Below are positions 48,303 through 60,600 of a stretch of 64,000 nucleotides of DNA, piece after piece. Every line of letters begins with the position of its first letter. Position 1 is the stretch's first letter. This DNA is from Acanthosoma haemorrhoidale (taxonomy: Eukaryota > Arthropoda > Insecta > Hemiptera > Acanthosomatidae): assembly GCA_930367205.1 (NCBI GenBank), contig OV884012.1, forward strand, positions 33,018,796 to 33,082,795, written 5' to 3'. The position numbers and the translations under genes are program-made. Under the pieces are notes generated by a model, which saw only the letters and a list, made by a program, of their open reading frames with translations, was not told the origin of the DNA and did not search any database.

Positions 48303-50296
48303 ACATTCATTTACATAAATTTATATATGTACATTATTAATTTTGGGTTAGTGATTTAGTTGTTATGTCGATTTCCAGTATGCGATAATTTTTGTTTGTG
48401 TGTTAGTTGTTGCATGTGAGTAGCTTGTTTTATGCACGCTTTCTGCTCATAAGATTGAATGTAGATCCTAAATAACTTGAAGATTGCCATGGGCAGTGTA
48501 CATTGTTAACATAAAATAATATCAAACATTTACTTCAAATGAGATTTCGCTTTCATCTTTGGTAAGTATCTGACTTATATAGAGTTTAGCTCGATATCTT
48601 ACTAGTAATGATTACTTATTATGAATGAGTTATAATATAAAGAATATAATATTATATTAATTATAAAGCTTACCCACGCTATTATTTAAATTGGAGTGAA
48701 TAGAGTAATAGTTTATACATAAAATTTAAGGCTACGAATTACAAGTTATTTTAGTAGAGGCTATGATTTATATATAATTGGACGATTGAGTTCATTTAAT
48801 TACAGAACATTAATTAAATTTGAGTTATGGTGCTTTGCATGGCTTATAAAAGTAAGCAGCTCACCTTAAGTAAATTTCTGCGGGTAATTGAGTTTTCAAA
48901 GTAAATATAGTCTTTCGTTAGGCAAGCGACAGGTAGACCTCTCGGATTCGTACCTTTCAAATTTTGAACGCGTGGCGTTGGCTTTTAATCATGAAACTCT
49001 ACAGGTCATATTAATTAGAAGTATGATTATATCCTAGAAGAAATTAGAGGGAAATTTCACAAGTTATAAATAAAATAAAAGATTTGACTAAATTTAGGTA
49101 ATATATGTCTGTAGTTTATAGGATATTGAAGAAACTTCTTATTCTTTAGGAAACTTACTTATTATTAAGGATGAATACTCCATTGAACCATATCATTGTA
49201 AAACACTACCAATTATATGTCAAAAGAAATATTGACCAAAATAAATCTGCTAAATGACCTTTAGTTCTAAAAGTTTATTTTCAAAGGTTCGTTTTAAATT
49301 GTTTAATAATTCCCTCGTGCTAACGAAATTTAACATTTGAGGTAAAACTTAAGTATCTTCCGTTGGACTTATTTGAAGCCACAAAAAGAGAGGCTTTACT
49401 AACAAACATGTGCCCTGCGATTGTCTGCCTGTCTGCACGTTCCACTTTAGCAACAGTGAAAATAGTCAAAACAATGATAAATTTATTCGGCAATTGTGAT
49501 GAATGCTCTAGTCTCTATTAAATATAATATTGGGAATCTAAAGCATTCGTACACCACTAATGAAAAACCTGTTTAATGTACTGTGTCATTCCCCATTATT
49601 TAGTACACGTAAACACTGTATTACACAGATATACCCCAAAAGTGGATGCACATTAAAATATTTAATTTACCCGCAAGCAGACCGATTACCCTATGGTAAA
49701 ATAGGTCTGGAGTTTGCCTTAATGCGAACCAAAACAATGCAGACTGGACCAATCAGCAAGAATACGTGACAAGCTCGTCGTCTCGCGGTAGCACTTCAAG
49801 TAGCATGGTCAGTTGGAAGGCCCAGTGGATTCATTCTTGTGTGAACACTGGCAGTGTCGAGGGAGCCCGCTTCCTTGCTATCCTACTATTCTGTTTATAG
49901 TTCATTAAATAGTTATCTCAATTATTCAAAACAGTGTTTCTATTCTGAGACCCGACCCGGCTCCTTCTGATCTAACATCATCCATATAAAGGCAGACAAG
50001 AGGAGTCCATGTAATAATGTATTATTTTCTATAATTTAATTTTTGATTGTAATTAACTTATGTTAATATTACTAATCATCACAGTTGTTGGCTTTGTCCA
50101 GGAATATGTCCCTTGAGCGAAGAGTTGATTTGAACTTCTATTTAGTTAGGGTTAATTATTAGACAAGAGGATGCAATAATAATTGAGGAAAGCACTAATT
50201 ATTACTATTTATTATCTACTTAGAAATTTTGAATTGACTACAATGAATGATTTGGAAATGAATTGCAATATATAAGACTAGATTAATATTTTAAAT
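48303..50296. other. AT-rich non-coding stretch with a possible LTR-like segment
   Basis: Mostly AT-rich with nothing recognised. Between about 49400 and 49977 the composition rises, and the 3' part (TTCATTAAATAGTTATCTCA, then a GACCCGACCCGG stretch ending in TCTAACA) resembles an LTR R-U5 region. I could not find a matching 5' TG end with a target duplication. Confidence 0.4.
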
Positions 50297-51395
50297 GATA
50301 AAATTATAATCTGCCTCATTAGGCAATAAGTAATTGTGATAAATAATCTCATAAATAAATTCATATCAAATTTACAATTTTCATTCACTCGCTCATTCAA
50401 GCAGTATATACAAACAGCCAAGAGACCTCTAATTCCACATGGTTGTCACCTCCCTCGCGTGCGAAGGAGGAAGCGGAATCTTGGGAAGACTCCTTCGTCA
50501 GCAGCGTCACTGGATAAGAGCCAACGGAGGCTGACGAGCACGAGAGCCACAGACCCTACGGACATGATTGGAGAAACTAGCCATTGCCAGGACTCCCAGT
50601 GTCATGTATTTAAAGCAGGTCACGAGGCCAGTGCCGTTTTAATCTCCGAGGAGGATTATAGGGATTGTGGTGCAGTGCAATGACTGTACTACGGGATTAG
50701 GGTGGTTGGATAGGTTACTATGGAATTTAATGAACTTGGAAGGGATGAGTTCAAGAATGTAGGGTATATTAAGATCATTATGAAGGGTTTTGCTGCTGAC
50801 GTAATAAGGGGCATTTACTATTGTTCTCAGGACTTTTGATTGGAAGGATTAGATGCGCTAGATGTTCGACTTTTTTAATGTCCCCTATAGCTCTATTCCT
50901 ATGTCCAGATTGGCTTAAGTATAACTTTGTAGATTAATAGTTTATTTTATATTGAGAGATGGGATGTCCTTCGAAGTAGTCTGTACAGTTGTCCAAAGGG
51001 TCTTTTTAGCCTCGTGTGTGGGTTCCATCTCAGTATTTGATTAAATACTTAGTCGAGATGGAAGCCTAAATACCGCACTGTTGTCTCGGACACAGGGAGA
51101 GGAATGGAATTCAAAAAAACTAGTTGACAGGACTTGTGGCAGAGGGCAAAGGTTATGTGGTAACATTTTGCTTCATTAACTATAGTTCGCCATCGCTTTC
51201 ACCAGTACTCGATCTCATCAAGGAGTTTTGGGATGCTATATTGGGGTCTAGATGGAAGGACAGGACTACAGTGTCATCTGCAAATGTGGCCAAGAAGGTA
51301 TTGGTGGTACAGGGGACATCAGCGGTGTATAGATTATAGAGGATGGGACCCAGGACGCTGGCCTGAGGAAGTTCTACTTTTAGGGGTAGTAGTTA
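50297..51395 (-). pseudogene. Jockey-like LINE ORF2 3' part and 3' UTR, 5'-truncated
   Basis: Read on the minus strand it opens with LPQASVLGPILYNLYTADV, the PQGSVLGP block of RT domain 4. It continues with ATFADDTVVLS, which keeps the FADD catalytic box. Then come VPLPVSETTVRYLGFHLD and RWNPHTRLKRPFGQLYRLL (RT thumb region), LLIYKVILKPIWT, and finally the C-terminus PPRRLKRHWPRDLL with TAA. These blocks are typical of Jockey-clade LINEs. Stops, frameshifts and small deletions interrupt the frame. About 310 bp of 3' UTR follows, the same sequence as the three plus-strand copies. The 5' edge is near 51395, where RT similarity begins abruptly. Confidence 0.88.
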
Positions 51396-53511
51396 GAATA
51401 TTTTAGACTCCAGTGGACTAAATGAAGATTATGTAAAATAAATATCAATCTAACTAGTTAAAATCACAAATTGAAAACTCCCATATAGTTGTTGAATATT
51501 TTCTTGAATAAAATTGTGCCTTTACTCACTAAAGAAGTCTTGAACGGCGGAGGTTGTATCATTTTAAAAGCGTCCTCTGGTATCATGATTAAGAGTCAAT
51601 AGACTTAAGGTGTTAATTCGACTGTGGCTGGAGATTCGCCCTCTGTTTTTAAATTTTATTGGTGGTTATTTCTCCCTTTATATGGCGGGGTTAAAAAATA
51701 GTTATGTTAACTTGGTGGCTGAAGCCATCTAATGTGAGAATTGGACAGTATTAAGCCACTTAATACTGACGTCATTCTTCCGGTACCTGTCTCTCGGCCC
51801 CTGTTGGCATGACCCATCATCAACGCAAATTTTAAGAATTCTAACATGAAAACAATATCACTTCCCCATGATTTCACTCTTCTTAAACTATTTTAAATTG
51901 AACTAACAGATTGGATATTTATTATATAATTGATAAATAAATAGAAGATGATTGGAAGGTTTTTTTTATGGCATGGTTTTAATTATATGAAATAGTCAAG
52001 AAACAATTTTATGATTACATTTCACTTTTCAAAAATACCATACCACTAAAGATTTGTTTCAATTAAATTCATTTGACAAAACAAACAATTTAATTGAGCA
52101 TTGTTCTAATAAGAATTATTGATATGCGGATGAAAAATGGCGAGGCAACTGCTCCTCAGATGTACTGGTAGAATACAGCAGTACCGAGTGTCGTGGGAAT
52201 GTTTGTGCATCGGATCTGAAGGTGGTCCAGGAACCTTCCTTTGGCCCATGCATTAAGCAGATAAGAGATCCGTCCGATAACAACAATGGATCACGACTGT
52301 AGCGCTCGTCATGTTCGGGACAGCGTCGTGAATCGTCTTTGGGTGTCGATTGTACTGTCGTGTCTTCCTTTGTTTACAAGAACAAGGTCGGCTTCCTTTG
52401 CCTTTCTACAACTTGACGTGCAGCAGCTGTACCACATATCGGTGTCGTCTACTCACATGGTCTGGAGCAGATCCAGGCGATGATGAATGGACAATAAGGA
52501 ATCACCTTATATAAATCTGAAAGTTCTGCCCCTGATAAATGTGTTTATAAGTGAACTAGAAGATCCACAGATCAGTGCTATCACATATTTTTCTCTAACT
52601 TTGCTAAGTATTTTTTATTATTATTTGGTAATGAAATGAACTGTATTTTTAAAACAATATTTAGTTTAAGCTAGAATCCGTTACCAGTAGGAAACTCGGG
52701 CCTTAACTATTAAGGGGTCTAACGCCCTTAATTTCGTGAACTATCTATCACCCTAGACGAGTTGCATGTTGACATCAGTTCTGGGTTAACCATTTACAAA
52801 CAGCCATACTCAAGTCAGCAAAAGATTGAACACGGGGGGAATATATTCAAAAGTGCTCATCGAGGATTGGACTTGAGAGGTTTACGAGCTTAGTAAACTT
52901 ATTGATTCTAAGTTGCCATGTACTGCACGATTATCTTCGATATATTCTACCGGATATTAATTAATGAAGTGAAATGGTAACAGTATGGGTAGATTTACCT
53001 TTGAGTTTATGAACAATAGATGTAGCAGTGTCATGGATAGCATAAAGTTTTCTTTAATTCGAAAACAAAAGAATTAAAAAAAAAATTATACAGATCTGAG
53101 TGAAATGAAGGATTGGCCAGGGAAACGGACCAAAAAACAATACAACTCATAATCCTTTACTTTCAAAAGGGTCCGGAGGAATTGACTAGTACAATAGCTG
53201 CCATAAAAATGATATGATCCATCTGAAATGTTTCAAGTATATTCAATTACTAAAACTAATTATAATATATGTTAATTAAAATATGGCAACAGAATGAATA
53301 CATATAAAATTAAACGCAAAAATAGGGGTTGTTTTGTCAACTTTTAAAACTTCGCTAGTCTCAGCGCAGAAACTATTTCACCTTTTAAGTTCTTGTATCC
53401 TTATCAAGAATACACCTAACATGACAGTAATATAATAATTTTAAATATACATCAAAGATGGAAATTGTGAATTGAAAATTTACCCAGTTTATTTTATTTA
53501 TTATAATATTT
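51396..53511. other. Non-coding stretch with a GC-elevated patch
   Basis: No gene recognised. At about 52140-52490 GC is elevated and a 65-codon ORF (52286-52483) is present without motifs. The rest is AT-rich. Confidence 0.45.
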
Positions 53512-53587
53512 ATATATTATATTATATATATATTATATTATATATATATATATTTATATATTATATTATATATATATATATATATAC

Positions 53588-53633
<46 letters not shown>

Positions 53634-53670
53634 AATATAATATAAATATCATATATATTATATTTATATA
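53512..53670. repeat. Pure A/T palindromic tract
   Basis: About 160 bp almost wholly of TA, TTA and TATTA units, containing many overlapping self-complementary segments (for example TATATTATATTATATATA). It could extrude cruciforms and is a likely replication-slippage hotspot. Confidence 0.9.
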
Positions 53671-56600
53671 AAACTATTTGAATAACTACATAAATGGAGG
53701 TTTTTAGTGACCAAGTTCGCTTAACAAATAACAATCATTTTTTTGGTAAAATACATTTTTAGGAAACTGACCGGTACAGCACATAAAATCTCATAACTCG
53801 TTTGTAAATCTACAATTAAAGGTTTTCTATTCATCAAAAAACTATGAATTCATTAATAAAATATCAACTAATTAATAAAATTATTAATTAAGGTTTAATA
53901 ATTGGATAGTTTAAAATAAATTTATTAAAAATTGAAAAGTAGTCAAAGATTGGATGTATTCTTTACCAAACAAAAAAATGTTAACAAAATAGCAAAAAAA
54001 ATTCCCTCACTAACTAAACGTCCAATTAATCTTGTTAGAATGCTCAAGTGACTACGCTCGGGCAAATTCGTCATGTGTCCAATCATACAGAATGACAGGT
54101 AAACTTTTGCAATAAAGCCACTACGAAAAGAAGGAAAAAAAGTTAAGCGTGCTGCATCGCAAAAATAAGGGTGTTGTTAAACTATGATGAATATAAAAAA
54201 AAAATCAGCTGTTATATCCTATCTGTTAAATCGTTAGTTTTCCATTGCCATTAAGATCAATAAACCATATCAATTCCTTAAACGTGCAACATTAAGTGAT
54301 ATTTATTGAAGCATGTAGTATATCACTTGTACTTATGTATTATCTAATGTTATACTAGCTTACTTTAGCCTAAAATAATTTAATAAAAAAAAGTTGCAAA
54401 TTATATTTTATAATAATTTTTAATAACTTTTTGTTGCTCTAGTCTATTGAAGTATAAACAGCTATTACATATTATTAACCAGTGAGACCAATGAGTATTT
54501 TAGCAGTAAAAAACGTGATTTGTTTTAAAACAAAATTTATTATAATTGATATTTCTCATTATCTAAGTTGATCGCCAGTAATAATGAGTGAGTAATTTGT
54601 TTCCACTCAATTAAGTACAAACTAAACGAGAGATGGGGTGAAATAGTTCCCTCTATTGAGTAAAAGCGTTGTTTATACAGAGACCATGGAGTGAGAATAT
54701 TCATACATTTATATTTATGTTTCTACGTCACTAGATCGCCAAAGAAAGTTCCACGGGGTATTTAAAAAATGTATAATTTCCATGATCTTCATTTTTTGGG
54801 TTTCATTTATTTTTCAAAACCATTGGGTAAAAGAATTATTATCAAGCAGTTAGGTGTGCTTTAAAGAAAAGTTAGACCTGGCTGATGTCTGAAAACCACT
54901 CAGAAATAAACACTAAAATCCAACTCAAACTGGGACCACGTAACACTGTCCTCATTCATCCTCATGCTCGATAAGATCCAGTCGGTATGTACGGTTTTAG
55001 ATGTACATATAATTTCTTATGGAATTCGTTATTGTGTTGTTATAAACTAGTCGCTGTTACTCATAAAACTGTTGACTGGATAGCTTTGACTAAATTTGAT
55101 AATATTAGAATTCAGAAATCTTTAGATGAGTATATTGTACGAAACGATTCCATTGCCCATTGTTTGGGTGGAACGTTGACTTATAGATGATACCTCAATG
55201 AAATGTGAGTGAAATTTGGTGTTTCTTTCGCCAGTCAAATCTTCGAATAATCTGTTAGGGTAAGGAGGTATGGCTATTAGTTAATAAACTAGATTTCATT
55301 GGTCCATGTACATCTCTTTACACCTGTGTTCAAAACTAACACAACGAATCATAACATAATAATTTTTTTTTTTTAATGAGCTGTGATTATGAATAACGTA
55401 TTGGATGGTAACTCGAGGGAAAATAACTTTACATCTTACTCTTGGTCAAAAGTTTAAGAAATAATTTAAGTGTATAGACAAGAAATGTAATTTAAAAACT
55501 TGCAAAAGTAAGTGATAAACAGGCGTGTGTTGCTTATGAGTTCAATTTGCACATATATTTAGATAAAAAATGTAATAGACATAATTTACTAATAAGGAAA
55601 CTTTCGCTATATTAACACAGTGATATTTAGACACTCCTTCTTCAGTGGGCTAGACTTTACCAGCATGCCTATTTAGCCAGTAATTAGCCTGTATTTAGCA
55701 GAATGACATTTTCATACAAAACAGCAACTAATGTTAGTTCATTTAATATAATTAAGAATTACGAATATAAGGGATACCCTTACTCAGTTAAACTGAAAAT
55801 GTGTAACAAGTTTTGGAAAGTAACAGTTACTTCAACAATGCCTGTAACAAATAACATTTTGTAATATATGAACCAAACACATAATTCCAGACAGTGGTGG
55901 TGTACTTGATAATTTTAGTAGACAAATGAACCCGTTGGTTATGGAGTTCCCTAATTTAAATGTTGATCTTGTAATTTACGTAGTTATGTACCAAAAAAAC
56001 ACTGTATCATATAGACTAAGAGACTACCGTTCTTCTTCTTTAAATAAGAAAATTAAGATGGTCTACAAGTAAATTGTAATTTTTCAAATAAAGCTCTTCA
56101 TTGTTACTTTTATGTATGAGATAAACTTAAATTAAATTATAAAATACGTTTTTTAATTCGGGAAAGAATAGAGATTTTGGTTTCTGGGGAGAGAATCAAA
56201 CACAAGTATGGAGTGGAAACTTAGGAGATAATGTAAATGTTATAAACAAAATAATTTCCTAAATGTTTATGCTATCCAGTTATTTTTTTGGGTTTGTTTA
56301 TATTTTTTCACGTAATATTTTCAATAATTAACAAAATATAATGATTGTTAATTTCTTATGTAACCACATCGTGTTATATGTTGGACCTAGTGTACTGGAC
56401 AGATTAAACTTACCTGACTCTCAGGTTATCACATATTTGATTTTATTATAGAATTCTCTCTTATAGTAGTTCCTGAGTGTATCCCATACAGACGGACAGT
56501 ACTTTACATTATATAGCATTACCGGGGCACCTAACCCTGATCATCTATTTGGCTAGAAAATCAATGAATTCTATCTATAGAGCAAAGTTGAAGTCATTGT

Positions 56601-57416
56601 ATTAATAATACAAGTACAGTTATAAAAATTATATCGTAAAATCTTATTTGAATTCATTATAATGTTAATTTAATTGAAAACCTGATTATAAACGACGATT
56701 TTTATTTTCAACTCCAGGACCAAGAATTTCTTGGGTGAAGCATCCTTGAGGAAGCAACAGTTGTTCTTGAGAGAAACCTGGCAATCTTAAATCCACCCCG
56801 TGGCTTCTGTTTGACTAGACTAGAGTTTAAATGTTATCGAGGGTGTCAACAATCAGCTTAGTGACCCGGAAAGTACTTGATCCGATTGTATGTAACTTTT
56901 CTTTGTTTTTAATTTTGTTGCTATTAATAATATATAATATGAATATATTCTGAATTTTAAAGTTATAGTCCAGGATTAAAAACTACTGCGTTAGAACAGT
57001 ACATAGTTTTCAGGGGGGGGGGGGACCTCATGCTCTACCTTTGACAACCCGAATTCGGAAACCAATGGAAGATGATATGTTATATGTAAATAAATACAAT
57101 AATATATCCTTAGACAGTTCTGAACGGGTAGTGTCTGATGAGCCCACTGTTGCTTTCAAAGGGAGGGGCAGAGCTATGCATATGAGGCCAACATAATCAA
57201 AGGGTCTATGCACACAATAGAGCAATCTACATCTGGGTTAGGATTGAATATAGCTAATTACTTTCTACCATAGGGCTATGTTCTTAAATTATAACAATTA
57301 TTTCCAGTATTTTATTGACGCATTAAATTAATCAAGCCATATGCTGTACAAAATCAGGAAAAGAATATATAGTTAAAAGTATATAACTCATACCCCAGAT
57401 TGTTCTTAATTTTTTA
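53671..57416. other. AT-rich non-coding stretch
   Basis: No gene recognised. A segment at about 54875-54985 beginning TGATGTCTGAAAACCA is weakly repeated at about 58698-58800. A 12-G run lies at 57013-57024. Confidence 0.5.
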
Positions 57417-57632
57417 GCAAAAAACAACACTGTTGTGTTACCTCAGCCACCGTATTCGCCGGACATGACTCCCACCGACTTAAAAAAAACCTTTGAAAGA
57501 CGACGTTTTGACACCATTAATAAGATATAAAAAGAATCGTCGAAGGAGCTGAGAGCTATATCAAAAAGTTTGTTTGAAAAGTGCTCCAACCATTGGAAAA
57601 AGCGCTGAAACATGCAAAATTGCTATCGATGA
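57417..57632 (+). pseudogene. mariner-family transposase C-terminal relic
   Basis: One continuous frame reads AKNNTVVLPQPPYSPDMTPT followed by DLKKTFERRRFDTINKI, a stop, then KESSKELRAISKSLFEKCSN and HWKKR before further stops. PPYSPD(L/M)xPxD is the mariner block that carries the last catalytic Asp of D,D34D. ELKAIPKSxFEKCFxxWKKRW is the conserved C-terminal block. Between TPTD and LKK the family usually has FFLFPK, which is missing here without loss of frame. The Trp after WKKR is replaced by TGA. No upstream catalytic domain could be found, so this is an old fragment. Confidence 0.85.
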
Positions 57633-60600
57633 ATAAATAAAAAAAATAAAAGTAAACAAAAATTGTCGTTAGTTTTTGATCAAACCTCGTCAAATCTGAA
57701 ATGAATACCCGTACATTTTTTTTTACATTTTACAACGTTTTAAATGGTAATTTAGTGAACCGGAAACATAGGTAGTCTCACCCAAAGGAAGGAAGTCAGT
57801 AAAAGTATATAAAACTTGTCAGAATAAAAAGTTGTAGTAAAGGAGAATAAGTAAGGGAATAATAAGGAAACGTGAGAAGAATATATATTTTTAAAAAATG
57901 CTGATATAAACTTTATAACTTATTATATTACAGGATAATAAAAATGCACCAAATATTAAAAAGCGTCTTATTGTGATATATATAGAGGATTTAGTTTAAA
58001 ATATATCTAGAAAATTGTAGTTAGTCTCTATATTTTAACTATTTTTTCTTAAAAATGCAAACTAATTAGCTATATAACACGCCTTTTAAAAGATTTGTTA
58101 GATCACTTGCAAACAAGTTTTTTATACTTTGTGATTGTTTATTATACAAATGAATGACATGTAAATTGAAATGATCACGTAAAAACTCTAAAGTCCTGAA
58201 CAGTTGATACTAATATCTGAAGAATTCAAACGTGAGTTGCCAAGAAACTTGCACAAAATAAATACATTATCATGGCAGGTGGAGTACTCACGAAATAAAC
58301 GCTACCGAACACGAGTTACGATCAGGACAGCAGCCTAACACTATTTTACTAAATCAACCCGGTCACCCTTTTGTATTCTTTGCATTCTACTCAATCGGAA
58401 CTAAATCATGCTTTTCTTTGAGGAACCCGCCAATTGGAAAAGCAATATAGTAAATGAGTGTTTAAAAATTATCCAAATCCCAAACGTAATAATAGGTGTA
58501 ATATCTCATATATATCACACAAATGTTCTTTTTTGCATTATTTATAAATACCTAAAAAAAATAAATTAAACACAGAATTTTAACGATAGTCCAATTTCAT
58601 AAAAAAGCCATCGGAGGCATATATACGTTACCTGTGGTAATCGTTGAAGATAAAGGGTGTTTTAGGAAGCAAGAAAGTGGGCATGGAGGATTAGAAACCT
58701 CTGATGTCTGAAAACCATACTCTAACACAATAAAAACTTAAACTAAGAGTGCACCACATGTTACTCTTATAAAGATCTGACCAGCTTTGAGTTGCCAAAA
58801 GAAAGGCAAAACTAGCGCGAAAGAAATGTGCGGCTTTTGACCTCATTGTTGACCTCATTGTTATAGAAATTATAGTACATGCATTTTGAGAAATTATATA
58901 ACATGAAAGCGTTTCTTTTGTTTATGAAAACAACTTACTTAATGCACGATAATGAGGGTTGTTAAATGTGTCGCTTTATTTGCAGAGTTCCAGTCCCCAT
59001 TGGCTAGATTGCTCTAAGGATATTCAAGGCGAGGAGGAAAGTTGGTCAGAGCATACAGCCACTGTGACCATAGTGTTCTTGAACTTAAGTTCCACAACGG
59101 ATCTGATTCACTTCGCCGGGATGAATGTACATTTCAGTTGCCACACCGCTGACAGATGAGCTAGGCTGTTGTGCCTCGAAAGTGACACGCGATGAGACAC
59201 GACCTTTCGGTAGCGTCGCCGATGGCCTCATCAGGCGAGGGCTGAAAAGGCAGTGAATGCAGACCTCATCATTTCATACCTGCCATGCGGCGGCCGTATC
59301 CATCCTCAGGATGGAACTACTGAGTCACATCACCACTTTCACTGATTCTCATTGAGGAGAAATTTTTTTCAAGGACCTCAGCTCATTTCCGTACGTACAG
59401 CTCCGGTTGTATAGCTAACGTCACCTGGCGACACATTGGGAAAGGGATTGCGTAAACTCTTCAGGAGATCGACAAGTGTTTCGTTAGGGAACGTTCCGTT
59501 CACCTATTTATTGTTTGGATGCATCCATGAATCGGTACTACATGGTAATAACTTAACTCGACTTTTCATATTATTTTATACTTAAATATGTACATTAGCA
59601 AGACTTTTTGCAACCAGAGTGAAGTACAGAATTAGACGATTTTAAAGTTCAATAAGCTCCAAGGTAATATCACAAATTATTGGGTTGATACCAAAAAGAA
59701 TATGTTAGGATACGTTTACTTTTTAATTACAAATAATTGGTTAATAAATCATTTTTTATTACTTTTTCATATTTATTAATTTTATAAGATAGCTTCATAA
59801 TGATAACAGTAATGGTGGATTTGATTAATTGACGAAGATAAACGGCATATTTAGAGAATTTTTTTATTAAATAAGAAACTTTCTGTGAAATTTCAATCCC
59901 CCTCCCTTTGAACATTTCTGTGGTAGAGGTATAAGATTATTCTAGTGTACGTCTTTGTCCCTTCAGTTGTATTTCCAGGTAACTTTATAATGCTAATAGA
60001 TTAGAAATAGTCCATTGATTGATCCGTGATCAAACTATCAAACTGTTCTGCCTCAATTTATATCATTAAATACATTGGTTTAAAGCAATATAACAAAAAT
60101 TCTTGTCCACTTCATTGTTTATTTATTTCGCCGTATACTCATATAAACTATTTTTAAGCTTTATAGGAAATTAAAATAGCTCTAAACGTTTTTAAAAAAA
60201 CTACTCCCAGCATACATAGTTAATACTATGAAATAATAAGTAAATCCTCAAGCCCATGATAGAAAACTACCATCCTCCGATGTAGACGATAGCTGAGGAA
60301 CACACCAACCGAGTAGACAGTCTACTCCGAGATTATGCTGTCTGGACTTCTGGCTTATGTCCAGCAGAGATTCACTGGGTCACCAAAGGTCACCACTTGT
60401 TTACTTCATTTATTCTTGGCCAAATGCATATATGTAACCTAGATATTGTGAAACAGCAGTTGTCTGATATATAAGCAATGTGCATGTCTACAAGAATACA
60501 ATCTTTAATCCTGTCAAATGGATAAAATATTGGCACTTAAAGGAAATATGGAGAGAATAATAAACATGAATGAAAAACTCTGATTTATTTATGGCTAAGG

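Noticed and set aside
49400..49977. Another solo LTR
   Set aside because: The 3' part looks like an R-U5 region, but no matching 5' TG border with a 5-bp duplication could be found, and it does not match the other LTRs.
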